Assembly (NCBI GenBank): GCA_002376965.1
Contig: DFOV01000229.1
Coordinates: 1 to 26,817 of the forward strand
Length of the DNA stretch: 26,817 nt
Reading direction: 5' to 3'
Origin: Gammaproteobacteria bacterium UBA3532
Lineage (GTDB): Bacteria; Pseudomonadota; Gammaproteobacteria; Enterobacterales; UBA3532
Shown here: positions 14,693 through 23,234 of the stretch, one piece after another
Layout of the letters: each line of letters starts with the position of its first letter
Position numbering within the stretch: position 1 is the first letter of the stretch
Made by a program: the position numbers and the translations under genes
Notes under the pieces: model-generated
The model's input: only the letters and a program-made list of their open reading frames with translations
Told to the model about the DNA's origin: nothing
Databases searched by the model: none

Positions 14693-16729
14693 ATGCACCA
14701 CAAGCTAACAACAAGAAATTTAAATTTACTCAGAATCAGCTGTTCACTCGCCTTAGCCTCCTCGGCTTTCAGTGTGATTGCCAGCTCAATTGACCACCCG
14801 CCCTTGTATCCTACCACTACAAATATTGATGCCGATGCGGACTACACAGCCACAGCCGCTCTCGGTGATGTGGATGGCGATGGCGACCTGGATCTGGTCG
14901 CAGGTTATGATACACGAAGCAGTAAAACATACATCAATGATGGTAAAGGTTTTTTTGTCGAAGGAACGACTGTTGACCGAGCCGGTGCTCATCAAAAATC
15001 GGTAGTACTCGGTGACGTAGATGGGGATGGCGATTTGGATATAGTGGCTGGAACCTTATCAGCGTCTAATCAGTTGTACCTAAATGATGGCGCTGGCAAC
15101 TATGGCGACCCCATCGAGATAGATGACTATGATTGGACCTATGCAGTTGCACTCGCTGATGTGGATGGGGATGACGATCTTGATCTGGTGACTGGGGGGC
15201 ATCATGACAGGAAGCTATACCGTAACGATGGCCAAGGGAACTTCGGTGAGGGTGTCGTGATAGGAGACGACACAGATCTGACGAAATCAATCGTGCTTGG
15301 TGATGTGGATAATGATGGTGATTTGGATCTGATCATGGGCAATGAAGGGAGCACAAATAAGCTATACATCAATGACGGGCAAGGCAACTTCGGCGAAGGC
15401 GAAGCTATCGGCTCTGAAAAAGACTGGACCCAATCAGTTGCACTCGGTGATGTTGATGGCGATGGCGATTTGGATCTTGTGGCAGGAAACACGCAAACCA
15501 ATACGCTGTACTTAAATGACAGTCATGGCAACTTCGGCCCCGGCGCAACAATAGCAAGTGAGATAACGAGCACTTACTCGCTCGCACTTGGCGATGCGGA
15601 TGGCGACGGAGACCTGGATTTGGCTATCGGTCGCGGCTATGCCCCCAAACATTTGCTCATCAATGACGGTGATGGCAACTTTAATAGCGGCAGTGAAATA
15701 GGAGCTTACAGCAATATCACCTTCTCGGTTATATTCGGTGATGTCGATCGTGATGGAGACTTGGATCTGGTAACCGGAAATTTGGATGGGCCCAGCACAC
15801 TACTGCGCAATGATCGAATTTCACTGACAACAAGAAACGATCAAAATTATGACGGCAATGCCGACATTTTATGGCGAAATGCGCTAACTGGCCAGAACTG
15901 GCTCTATGAAATGAATGGCTCAGTGATAGCCAATAGTCAGCCTATCAATACTGTCAGTTCACCGTGGCAAATCATTGGGCGTGGTGATTTTGATGGCGAT
16001 GGCAAGGGTGATATTTTGTGGCGCAACACGACAGATGCTAGCGTCTATATGTATTTAATGGATGGAAGCACTATTCGTTCAGGCAGGGGGATTCATTGCC
16101 TCCCGCGTGAATCCCACTGGAATCTTGTCGCAATCGCTGACTTCACTGGCGACCATAAAGATGACGCGTTATGGAGGGATGCGACCACAGGCGACATATG
16201 GCTGACAAACGGCTTCCGATGCTCATCTACTAATCAGGTAACGACAATCAGTGATAACGACTGGCAAATAGTCAGTAGCTCCGACTTGAACGCTGATGGC
16301 AAAGCCGATCTGATATTCCGCCATGCGTCAACGGGACTAACCTGGAAATATCTGATGAATGGTCATGTTATTGGCAGTACTGGCAAGTTAATGGTTGCTG
16401 GCAATGAATGGAAGCTAGTCAGCACTGGAGACTTTGACGGCGATGGTGATGCTGACCTGTTGTGGCGCAATATCAACGATGGCCGTAATTTCGTGTACTT
16501 GCTAGACCGAGGTACTGTCGACTGGAATGCCCGAGCACTTCTTAGTCAGTTCAGCGACCCAAGCTGGCAAGCTGCCATGACAGCTGATTTCGATGGTGAT
16601 GGCAACGATGATATTTTATGGCGCAATACTGACAACGGTAGTAACTATATGTATCTGATGAACGGAACAGAATATACCGGCAAACCAATGGGTGCGGTTA
16701 GCAACTTAGACTGGTCTATTGTTAATTAG
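14693..16729 (+). CDS. Exported FG-GAP/VCBS repeat protein
   Basis: A 678-residue protein with a signal peptide (about 1-32: basic start, then ISCSLALASSAFSVIASS). Two sets of calcium-binding-type repeats follow. The first has seven units of about 48 residues (LGDVDGDGDLDLVAG...LYLNDGQGNFGEG), the second six units of about 50 residues (DFDGDGDADLLWRN...YLMNG). Aspartate loops of the DxDxDGxxD type fit a calcium-bound beta-propeller, as in integrin-alpha-like repeats. No anchor or C-terminal sorting signal is seen, so it is probably secreted or periplasmic. Ligand unknown. The start has an AAGG ribosome site six bases upstream. The second repeat type is shared with the 648-residue protein at 21204-23150. 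Confidence 0.85.
   Translation: MHHKLTTRNLNLLRISCSLALASSAFSVIASSIDHPPLYPTTTNIDADADYTATAALGDVDGDGDLDLVAGYDTRSSKTYINDGKGFFVEGTTVDRAGAHQKSVVLGDVDGDGDLDIVAGTLSASNQLYLNDGAGNYGDPIEIDDYDWTYAVALADVDGDDDLDLVTGGHHDRKLYRNDGQGNFGEGVVIGDDTDLTKSIVLGDVDNDGDLDLIMGNEGSTNKLYINDGQGNFGEGEAIGSEKDWTQSVALGDVDGDGDLDLVAGNTQTNTLYLNDSHGNFGPGATIASEITSTYSLALGDADGDGDLDLAIGRGYAPKHLLINDGDGNFNSGSEIGAYSNITFSVIFGDVDRDGDLDLVTGNLDGPSTLLRNDRISLTTRNDQNYDGNADILWRNALTGQNWLYEMNGSVIANSQPINTVSSPWQIIGRGDFDGDGKGDILWRNTTDASVYMYLMDGSTIRSGRGIHCLPRESHWNLVAIADFTGDHKDDALWRDATTGDIWLTNGFRCSSTNQVTTISDNDWQIVSSSDLNADGKADLIFRHASTGLTWKYLMNGHVIGSTGKLMVAGNEWKLVSTGDFDGDGDADLLWRNINDGRNFVYLLDRGTVDWNARALLSQFSDPSWQAAMTADFDGDGNDDILWRNTDNGSNYMYLMNGTEYTGKPMGAVSNLDWSIVN
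14860..15815 (+). repeat. Tandem coding repeats of about 145 bp
   Basis: Seven successive FG-GAP units with near-identical DNA cores, for example GGTGATGTGGATGG and GGCAACTTCGG. This suggests expansion by duplication within the gene. Confidence 0.7.
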
Positions 16730-16742
16730 TAAACATCACAGG

Positions 16743-16779
16743 GAGCATGTTGCGGATAACCTGTATTTGCAGCATGCTC
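16743..16779 (+). terminator. Hairpin after the FG-GAP gene
   Basis: An 11-base stem (16743-16753 with 16769-16779, one G-T pair) with a 15-base loop, 13 bases after the stop codon. It lacks a T run but is well placed to end or protect the FG-GAP mRNA. Confidence 0.45.
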
Positions 16780-16860
16780 ACAGCAATTATAGACACACCA
16801 CCTTATTGTAATTCACGCCCCCACAACCTGAGTTCTAGCGCACTATTTTCACAGCGCCAC

Positions 16861-16895
16861 ATAAGAAAAAAGCCACATTCGCAAGCGAAGTGGCT
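16861..16895 (-). terminator. Rho-independent terminator of the beta-helix gene
   Basis: Stem 16871-16881 with 16886-16895 (about 10 pairs, one bulged base, loop CAAG). On the minus strand it is followed by TTTTT (16866-16870). It lies about 140 bases after the beta-helix stop codon. Confidence 0.75.
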
Positions 16896-17037
16896 AAAGT
16901 AGCACTAGCAGCAGTTGTTGCTTTTATTGTCAAAACCAGCAGAGTATTTATCTATCTTGTCGAGCTTATCTACAAGCGTCTAGTTAAACACAAGTTTGAA
17001 TCCGAAAACATCGTCCATTCAGACGAGTGTCTATCGG

Positions 17038-19101
17038 CTATCTAACCCGAAACCCCGTTGGCCGATGAGGTATTTTCGCCACTGTCACACGAATATTATC
17101 AAACACCATCCGTAAGTGATCGACTGCATGATTGTCATAGAAGCCGAGATTTCCGCCCTGGGCGAACGTAGCAATCACGTTGCTATCACTGCTTTGATAG
17201 ACTTTGGTTTCGAAGCTATCGATTTGATAGCTAATTATCAAAGCATTGCTGGTTGCGCTGACCTCAAATGCCAAGTGCTTAGTCTCGCCAGTTGGCACGC
17301 GCAAATTCACATCGTCAAGCAAGGTGGTTTCAATGCCGTTGAGGTGTTGAACCAATCGGCCACTTTCGCGCCCCATGTCAAAGTAGAAGAAATTGTCGGC
17401 ATCGAGATATAAAAACATCGGCCCGCTTAGATTTGAAACATGGCGATTCGCTACATCCAGCTCAACAGATATCCACGGACTCATTTCAACATTCGATGCC
17501 AAGATAATAGAAGGCCCCTGACTGCTGTTAGTCGGGCCATGCAGAACATTCTCCAACGTTTCATCATAAACTTCGATACCGTAGGGACGTTCTGGATTAA
17601 TGCTTTCCCAGACAATACCGCTAACATGCGGCTGAGCAAGATAAGGGTCGATTTCCAGATTGCCATCCTCGAAATCGTCTTCATAGCGAAAAACGGTGCC
17701 AATTTGCTCTGGCGGAAGTGGCGGCGACAGTGGCGGAGGTTGGCGGTTGGGCACTTCATAGACACCAATATCTGGTCGGTTATCACGAATAGTCAAGACT
17801 GGATCGCTCTCCCCCGTTGATTCAGGATGCCCCTGATCGATGCCCGGACTTTGACTTAACGGATACACATCCAGCGGCGTATTTAAGCGAAACAATTCTT
17901 CGGCGCTATGAACAAAGGTGAATCGAGGCAAGATGGCTTGCGCACTGGGTTGTTGAATAATATTGAAATCAGCCAACTCGGCCACGCCTGCAATCAACGG
18001 CTCCGAGTGGAAAACATTGTTATACACCCGCAGACCTATCGTTGATGGGCTGGTTCGAAAGCTTGCTGATGATGACACGATGGTCGGGTTTTCCAACTCA
18101 GGATAGGGACTGGTGTAGTGGCTTTCATATTGTAAAAAAACGTTATGCCGAACCACCAGCCCATTTGCCGGATCAGCATTATTGAATGCCATTGGCGCGA
18201 CGGATGGCCCAAATACATTATTTTCAAAAAGGATGTTCTGGTTCCAATTCTCTGGTTCATTGAACGAAGAAATATTATTAAATTGGATGAGCTGCGCTTC
18301 AACATCATGCAATAGATTATTGCGTATGGTAACACCGTTGTTGGGGATCAACGCTTCCGCTGATGGCGCCCCAGCGATAAAGATATGTATCGCATCACAA
18401 TGCTTACTCCAAGATGCCTCCGCATCAGTCACACCATCATTGAGGCCGTAAATATGATTGCCTTCGACCAGGGTATTTTGGGTGCCAACAAGACGGATAC
18501 CATCATGAGTAATGTCATGGATGGTCGAGTTTTTGATGGTAACGTCGCTAGTTTGATAGAGTGTTATCCCAATAGCAGTGCGTGTTACTTCAACGCCATC
18601 CAGCACAATATTCGAAGCACCACGTATCCACATGGCCTCTTTGCCAATCGCTTCTTCGCTTCCTACCCAAGGTGGCGCAATTTCAGTGGTTTGGTTTCGC
18701 AATTCAAAATAGCCATTACCGATAACTTCCAACCCGTTTCTGATATCTATGCCATCCAGGATCAGATGAAGTTTACGGCTTTCGGTCGATAGCAGAGCGA
18801 AAGACTCGAAATAAGGATCATGTCCATCAACCGCTTTAAGGGTTACCCAATCAGTAAACAGGTCAATATTTTGGGTATCAACCTCGCGAATATCGCCGTA
18901 TGACCCACTGAAAAAATAGCCTGTATCACCGCCTTCTAATTCAGAAAGCGCCTTGCTCCAGGATTGCCAAGGAGCGCTTTGGCTGCCATCGCCGGTATCA
19001 TCATGACCATTGATGGCATCAAACCAGTATTCCGCCGCGCAGACAGGGCGCACCCCCAATAAACAAATCGTTAGGCCCAGATAGCGTCGATAGTGACTCA
19101 T
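17038..19101 (-). CDS. Exported parallel beta-helix protein with C-terminal jelly-roll-like domain
   Basis: A 687-residue protein from the ATG at 19101. Residues 1-24 (MSHYRRYLGLTICLLGVRPVCAA) form a signal peptide. EYWFDAINGHDDTGDGS...PWQSW is a typical opening of pectin-lyase-fold proteins. Residues about 60-400 carry beta-helix turns rich in stacked Asn/Val/Ile (NIVLDGVEVTRT, DVTIKNSTIHDITHDGIRL, GVTIRNNLLHDV, NILFENNVFG). A proline-rich linker (PPPLSPPLPP, near residue 455) leads to a beta-rich C-terminal region of about 220 residues resembling a lectin/jelly-roll domain. It may bind or cleave a polysaccharide, but no catalytic residues can be assigned. The frame is open further upstream (to 19365), but that part is not exported-protein-like. 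In-frame ATGs at 19116 and 19149 are alternatives. Confidence 0.8.
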   Translation of the reverse strand: MSHYRRYLGLTICLLGVRPVCAAEYWFDAINGHDDTGDGSQSAPWQSWSKALSELEGGDTGYFFSGSYGDIREVDTQNIDLFTDWVTLKAVDGHDPYFESFALLSTESRKLHLILDGIDIRNGLEVIGNGYFELRNQTTEIAPPWVGSEEAIGKEAMWIRGASNIVLDGVEVTRTAIGITLYQTSDVTIKNSTIHDITHDGIRLVGTQNTLVEGNHIYGLNDGVTDAEASWSKHCDAIHIFIAGAPSAEALIPNNGVTIRNNLLHDVEAQLIQFNNISSFNEPENWNQNILFENNVFGPSVAPMAFNNADPANGLVVRHNVFLQYESHYTSPYPELENPTIVSSSASFRTSPSTIGLRVYNNVFHSEPLIAGVAELADFNIIQQPSAQAILPRFTFVHSAEELFRLNTPLDVYPLSQSPGIDQGHPESTGESDPVLTIRDNRPDIGVYEVPNRQPPPLSPPLPPEQIGTVFRYEDDFEDGNLEIDPYLAQPHVSGIVWESINPERPYGIEVYDETLENVLHGPTNSSQGPSIILASNVEMSPWISVELDVANRHVSNLSGPMFLYLDADNFFYFDMGRESGRLVQHLNGIETTLLDDVNLRVPTGETKHLAFEVSATSNALIISYQIDSFETKVYQSSDSNVIATFAQGGNLGFYDNHAVDHLRMVFDNIRVTVAKIPHRPTGFRVR

Positions 19102-19380
19102 ACAAATTATGCTCATTATTGTGGTTATTTTTTTCTCATCTTTACACATCCATCCGATATTGCAATCGCTCCCAAGCTCCAAGTCGGAACATATCTCGTC
19201 GAGTGGTTGGAAATTTATTCGCTGCACCGCAACACACCGTCGTCCAACCCCAAAACATATGAAGATCTGCAATTCACAAGCACTTACAACGGCTCGCCAA
19301 CAAAATACCGAAAAATATTTGCGCCCTCCCTTATTTGGGATTATATTCCCAATTACACCATTCATTCTAAGGGTATCGTC
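19102..19380. other. Divergent promoter region, beta-helix / DUF2330
   Basis: 279 bases between the two divergent starts. Both reading frames run open through it, but neither upstream extension resembles its family. A candidate promoter with an overlapping inverted repeat serves the DUF2330 gene. No clear promoter was found for the beta-helix gene. Confidence 0.55.
19319..19352 (+). promoter_or_regulatory. Candidate promoter and overlapping inverted repeat of the DUF2330 gene
   Basis: TTGCGC (19319-19324), 17 bases, then TATATT (19342-19347). The -10 box sits inside a perfect inverted repeat: TTGGGA (19335-19340) and TCCCAA (19347-19352) around TTATAT. A protein bound there would block the promoter. 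The ribosome site AAGGG (19369-19373) lies seven bases before the ATG. Confidence 0.4.
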
Positions 19381-19422
19381 ATGATTAAAATGAAAAGCAC
19401 CATGATTAAGGTGAAAAGCACA
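19381..19422 (+). repeat. Duplicated 21-bp start region
   Basis: Units 19381-19401 and 19402-19422 differ at three bases and both begin with ATGATTAA. The signal-peptide N-region is thus doubled (MIKMKST MIKVKST), giving two in-frame ATG starts at the unit boundaries. Confidence 0.85.
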
Positions 19423-21126
19423 CTGGTAGCACCAGCTTTAGTGCTTTCATCTACTTTTTTTGCTCCTCAACAGGCCCTAGCCTGCGGAGGCTTCTTTTGC
19501 AGTCTTGTTCCTATTAACCAGGCCGGCGAACAAATTATTTTCCGTCAGGACGGTGACAACATCACCGCCATGGTTCAAATCCAATATGTTGGTGAGGCGG
19601 AAGATTTTGCCTGGGTGGTTCCGGTTCCGGGCATCCCTGATTTCCACATCGGTAGTGATTTAATTTTTAACGGACTAGAGGCTGCAACGCGCCCTCAATT
19701 CCAGCTGTTACAAACCGGCGATGTTTGCCAGAGCGATATTGATAATTTACCTCCAATACCAGAATCTGAACCTACGGCGGATTTTTCGTCAGCATCGGGA
19801 GATAACGGCGTCTCAATACTCAGCCAGCAAAGCGTTGGCCCCTTTGATATTCAGGTTGTAGAAAGCGAAGACCCCAGCGCCATGGCGGCTTGGCTGGTTG
19901 AAAATAACTATGATCTATCCGATCGCGGCATTGAGTTGCTTCAACCGTACATCGAGGAAGGGATGAACTTTGTCGCCTTGAAACTGCAACAAGGAAAAGA
20001 TGCCGGTGATATTGAGCCACTGGTGATGAACTATCAAAGCGCCAAGCCAATGGTACCCATCAAATTAACAGCGGTTGCCGCCCAAGAAGACATGGGCATA
20101 TTGGTTTGGCTGCTGGGCGATGGGCGCGCCGTGCCACTTAACTACCCACATGTCACACCAAACTACACCAAAATCGATTGGTTTAATTCATTCAGAGCCT
20201 ATCAAGGCTATCAAGATATCATCACCGAAGCGATGAATGAAGTCGGCGGACACGGCTTTGCGACAGACTACGCTGGTCGCGATATTGATGTTCTATCTCA
20301 GCTGCAAACCGGCGCATTCTATCAGGAAGTCGTCGATAGTTTGCAGGCATCGGACGGCGGAGTATTTGTAGTTAATACCTTTTTCAGCCCCTTTGCTAAT
20401 GACCAGATCACAGCCATCTTACAACGTCACCTCCCTCTACCGGCAGATAGCTCTACCTTTGACTATGGCAATCTGGATATCGTCAATACAATCTTCACAG
20501 CCGAAGCCATCGCAGCCGCCAAGCCGCTGATCCTCGAAGAAATCCAGTTATCCATCGTTGATACCTACGTTGAAGGTTTGGAAATTTTTGAAGGCGACAA
20601 GTACCTGACAAGGGTCTATACCACGCTTTCTGCCGATGAAATGACCCTTGATCCGGTATTTGGCTTTAATCCAGATATGGCCGACCAACCACGCACCCGC
20701 GAGGCGACGCTGCACTCGGAATGCATTGAAGATAGCACCCAATGGTCACTTACTTTGGGTAGCGGAACTCAACGTGACGGCGAAGTCGTGATGACTGGCG
20801 ATGGCTTACCGCCCAACTATTTCGGATTCGGCCCCGTACCTATCGAGCAAACATCCAGCTTTGTAACGGAAACAACCAGTGAATCTAATGCACCAGTTGT
20901 CGTCGCCAAAAAGGGCTATACAGCAACCCATGTTACGCTGGATTCAGACGGCACTTTCAAAACCAGCGGCGGTGAAGAAATTGACAGCACGACCAATCCA
21001 ACCACAGGCCCACAGACAGGCACCACCAATCCAGAACCTGCTGCCGAATCCAGCAGCGGCGGTGGCGGTGCTATGTACTATTTACTGCTCGCACTGGCAG
21101 GTCTGACATTTAACCGCCGACGCTAG
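19381..21126 (+). CDS. DUF2330 family exported protein with GlyGly-CTERM-like tail
   Basis: A 581-residue protein. A signal peptide ends ...PQQALA before CGGFFCS, the usual mature start of DUF2330 proteins. Family landmarks are DFAWVVPVPG and the WLVENNYDLSDRG region. The C-terminus has a Ser/Gly-rich stretch (SSSGGGGA), a hydrophobic helix (MYYLLLALAGLTF) and a basic end (NRRR), matching GlyGly-CTERM-type sorting signals processed by rhombosortase and linked to type II secretion. It is therefore probably exported and surface-attached or released. Function of DUF2330 is unknown. The ATG at 19381 has AAGGG seven bases upstream. The frame extends upstream to 19093 without family-like sequence. 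The first 14 codons are a tandem duplication (see repeat). Confidence 0.85.
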   Translation: MIKMKSTMIKVKSTLVAPALVLSSTFFAPQQALACGGFFCSLVPINQAGEQIIFRQDGDNITAMVQIQYVGEAEDFAWVVPVPGIPDFHIGSDLIFNGLEAATRPQFQLLQTGDVCQSDIDNLPPIPESEPTADFSSASGDNGVSILSQQSVGPFDIQVVESEDPSAMAAWLVENNYDLSDRGIELLQPYIEEGMNFVALKLQQGKDAGDIEPLVMNYQSAKPMVPIKLTAVAAQEDMGILVWLLGDGRAVPLNYPHVTPNYTKIDWFNSFRAYQGYQDIITEAMNEVGGHGFATDYAGRDIDVLSQLQTGAFYQEVVDSLQASDGGVFVVNTFFSPFANDQITAILQRHLPLPADSSTFDYGNLDIVNTIFTAEAIAAAKPLILEEIQLSIVDTYVEGLEIFEGDKYLTRVYTTLSADEMTLDPVFGFNPDMADQPRTREATLHSECIEDSTQWSLTLGSGTQRDGEVVMTGDGLPPNYFGFGPVPIEQTSSFVTETTSESNAPVVVAKKGYTATHVTLDSDGTFKTSGGEEIDSTTNPTTGPQTGTTNPEPAAESSSGGGGAMYYLLLALAGLTFNRRR

Positions 21127-21160
21127 AACCGCGTTTTTTCGAGAAGGGGACGCCAAGCAG

Positions 21161-21176
21161 GAGGCAAGGATGCCTC
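21161..21176. terminator. Small hairpin between convergent genes
   Basis: GAGGC (21161-21165) pairs with GCCTC (21172-21176) around six bases, between the DUF2330 stop and the end of the minus-strand FG-GAP/Kelch gene. There is no proper T run on either strand. It is a weak bidirectional terminator candidate. Confidence 0.3.
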
Positions 21177-21203
21177 ACCCTCCTTTACAGGTTGAACAGC
21201 AGA

Positions 21204-23150
21204 CTAGGGGTTTTTATACAGATAAACTTTTGGCTCGCTGGAAGCCTCGATAAACATCACCACGCCGTATTCAGGAATCGGTACCTGTACCGCCCCGATA
21301 TTACTATCAAACAAGGGGGGGCTCACAGCCTCATCGAGTACAGACCAGCTGTCATTGATGGGATCAAAATGCCACCAGGACTTGCCGTTGAAATCATAGA
21401 CCAAGTAGTTACCACTGACCGGGTCAACCGACAGCAAGCTGCTTCTTGCTCCCATGGCAAACGGTGTGGCCTGCAATAACGAAAATTGAAAATCTTCATC
21501 CATTTTATACAACACATTATTGTCTTCGTTACCACCGCCCATCACTGTGAGGCGATGGACAGGGTTATATTCCGACACCACATGGTAGGTGCCCCAAGTT
21601 ACGCCATCAACAGGGTAGTTGGTCGTATCCTTTAACCTCTCCCAGCTCTCGGTCAGCGGATTATACCAGCCCGCACCACTGCTCCCTCCAACGACTGTGA
21701 GCAATCCAGGTCCTTTGCTCGACTGCTCAATCCAGGTTGCACTCATCGCAGCAACGCGTGACACCGGCATCGCCGACAGCCTATCCCATTGGCCTTGGGC
21801 ATAACGTCGAACTTCGGTCGAGTAATAGGGTAAAAAATAATGAACACCATTTTGTGGATCGGTGGCGTTGCCATCGTAGCAATGCCCCGTTGTGCCAAAG
21901 ACTTCGGATTCGATATTCACTTGCCACTGATTGGCCCGCTCGTTGTATATCATATGCCGATGCGGAAAAGTTGAGGCTCGTTTACACACCATCTGCACTC
22001 GTCGATGAACAGGGTCCCACCCTGCACTATCAGACCAGGTTAACACCGAGATATTACCATCTGTTGCTTGCTCATGAAGCAAGCCGGTATCCAGCAATTG
22101 ATACTCACCAGGATCGAGCTGTTCGGCCAATCGCTGCATCCGGCTCGAACGATAGTGTTTATGGCCAAGCGCTTGCCAACCACGCTCGGCTACTGTATTA
22201 ACACGTCGCGAGTCAGACAGGATAGCTGGGCCTTGCATGGAATAGATATAATTAATGCCCGTTGATTGGTGACGCCACAACAGATCGGCCAGCCCGTCCT
22301 TGTTATAGTCACCACTGGCCACAATAAGCCATGCCGAGTCGACGACCCGGTTTATTGGCGCACTTTGCATCAATGCAGCATTATCGAGTAGATAGGCATG
22401 ATTGGCTCCGGTTAGAGCATGCCGCCAAACAATGTCTTCGCGGCCATCGCCATTGATATCGCCAATAGCAGCCACCTCCCAATCCTTGTCTGCCACCTTG
22501 GCCAAAAACCGCGTCAAGATGACCTTACCTTGTTCCATTAGATGAAAATATAACTCGCCCGATATGCCATGTCGCCATAGCAGGTCATCATCACTATCGC
22601 CATCCCAATCGCCAGCACCGACAAGCTCCCATTCGATAGGCACACCAGCAACGGCATAGCTTTGCTCCATCTTTCCTGCTTGCATAAAATGGATGTGATT
22701 TTGCCCCGTTTCACTGTTTCGCCAGTAAACATCGTCACTACCATCCCCATTAAAATCGCCGATAGCGCCTAACACCCAAGGCTTTGGAACATTCGAAAAA
22801 GACAGGCTTTGCTGGATAGTTAGATCATTGAATAAGTAAAGATGATTAGCACCCGAGGCATGACGCCAAAACAGATCCGTTTTACCATCCCCATTAAAGT
22901 CCCCTTCTCCAGCCAGGTGCCAGCTTGTGTCTACCGTATTCAATGAAACGATAGATTGAACACGCATACCCTGATCAAGTTGATAAATTGCATTAGTTCC
23001 GGTCTGATAGTGCCGCCATATAATTTCCGCCCGTCCATCACCATTGCTATCGAAAGCCAGCGCCGGTAGCGATAAGGTGGCGGGAAACACTAAAAGAGAA
23101 GGCGACAGTATTCGGCAAGCCAGCATTTTCAGACACTTAAAACTGGGCAT
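21204..23150 (-). CDS. Exported FG-GAP repeat protein with Kelch-like C-terminal propeller
   Basis: A 648-residue protein with a signal peptide (about 1-32, ending LPALA before FDSNGDG). Residues about 33-345 are six FG-GAP units of about 50 residues (GDFNGDGKTDLFWRHASGANHLYLFN, split by WxLxGxGD), the same type as the second repeat set of the protein at 14693-16729. Residues about 365-648 have Kelch-like or galactose-oxidase-like blades (RVQMVCKRAS, LLTVVGGSSGAGWYNPLTESWERL, RLTVMGGGNEDN, GNYLVYDFNGKSWWHFDPINDSW). Probably a secreted binding or enzymatic protein; no catalytic residues can be named. AGAGG lies five bases before the ATG. Convergent with the DUF2330 gene. Confidence 0.82.
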   Translation of the reverse strand: MPSFKCLKMLACRILSPSLLVFPATLSLPALAFDSNGDGRAEIIWRHYQTGTNAIYQLDQGMRVQSIVSLNTVDTSWHLAGEGDFNGDGKTDLFWRHASGANHLYLFNDLTIQQSLSFSNVPKPWVLGAIGDFNGDGSDDVYWRNSETGQNHIHFMQAGKMEQSYAVAGVPIEWELVGAGDWDGDSDDDLLWRHGISGELYFHLMEQGKVILTRFLAKVADKDWEVAAIGDINGDGREDIVWRHALTGANHAYLLDNAALMQSAPINRVVDSAWLIVASGDYNKDGLADLLWRHQSTGINYIYSMQGPAILSDSRRVNTVAERGWQALGHKHYRSSRMQRLAEQLDPGEYQLLDTGLLHEQATDGNISVLTWSDSAGWDPVHRRVQMVCKRASTFPHRHMIYNERANQWQVNIESEVFGTTGHCYDGNATDPQNGVHYFLPYYSTEVRRYAQGQWDRLSAMPVSRVAAMSATWIEQSSKGPGLLTVVGGSSGAGWYNPLTESWERLKDTTNYPVDGVTWGTYHVVSEYNPVHRLTVMGGGNEDNNVLYKMDEDFQFSLLQATPFAMGARSSLLSVDPVSGNYLVYDFNGKSWWHFDPINDSWSVLDEAVSPPLFDSNIGAVQVPIPEYGVVMFIEASSEPKVYLYKNP

Positions 23151-23155
23151 AATAA

Positions 23156-23160
23156 CCTCT
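23156..23160 (-). promoter_or_regulatory. Ribosome binding site of the FG-GAP/Kelch gene
   Basis: AGAGG on the minus strand, five bases before the ATG at 23150. It confirms the start that yields a complete signal peptide. Confidence 0.7.
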
Positions 23161-23212
23161 TATTGATTTTCGAACTCAACCGAAAAACTAACACAGTAAG
23201 CAACGAAAGAAC

Positions 23213-23229
23213 TCCACCCTAAGGGTGGA
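23213..23229 (-). terminator. Terminator of the AraC-family gene
   Basis: TCCACCC (23213-23219) pairs perfectly with GGGTGGA (23223-23229) around three bases, six bases after the regulator's stop. On the minus strand it is followed by GTTCTTTCGTT, an imperfect T-rich tract. Confidence 0.6.
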
Positions 23230-23234
23230 TTCCT

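Larger units (their letters stand above)
16730..17037. other. Convergent intergenic region
   Basis: 308 bases between the plus-strand FG-GAP gene and the minus-strand beta-helix gene. It contains a hairpin near the first stop (16743-16779) and an intrinsic terminator for the minus strand (16866-16895). Nothing gene-like was seen in the rest. Confidence 0.6.

Noticed and set aside
18385..18792. 135-residue plus-strand ORF
   Set aside because: Antisense to the beta-helix gene; its sequence is what the opposite strand of the repeats would give.
19102..19365. Longer start of the beta-helix gene
   Set aside because: It would put nearly 90 residues ahead of the signal peptide and span the divergent promoter region.
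19093..19380. Longer start of the DUF2330 gene
   Set aside because: The upstream 96 residues are not family-like and would bury the signal peptide; ATG 19381 has a clear ribosome site.
19441..19500. Lipoprotein signal on the DUF2330 protein
   Set aside because: The residues before the cysteine are A-L-A, which fits signal peptidase I better than the lipobox consensus.
21737..22201. 154-residue plus-strand ORF
   Set aside because: Antisense shadow of the FG-GAP/Kelch gene, with no recognisable domain or ribosome site.
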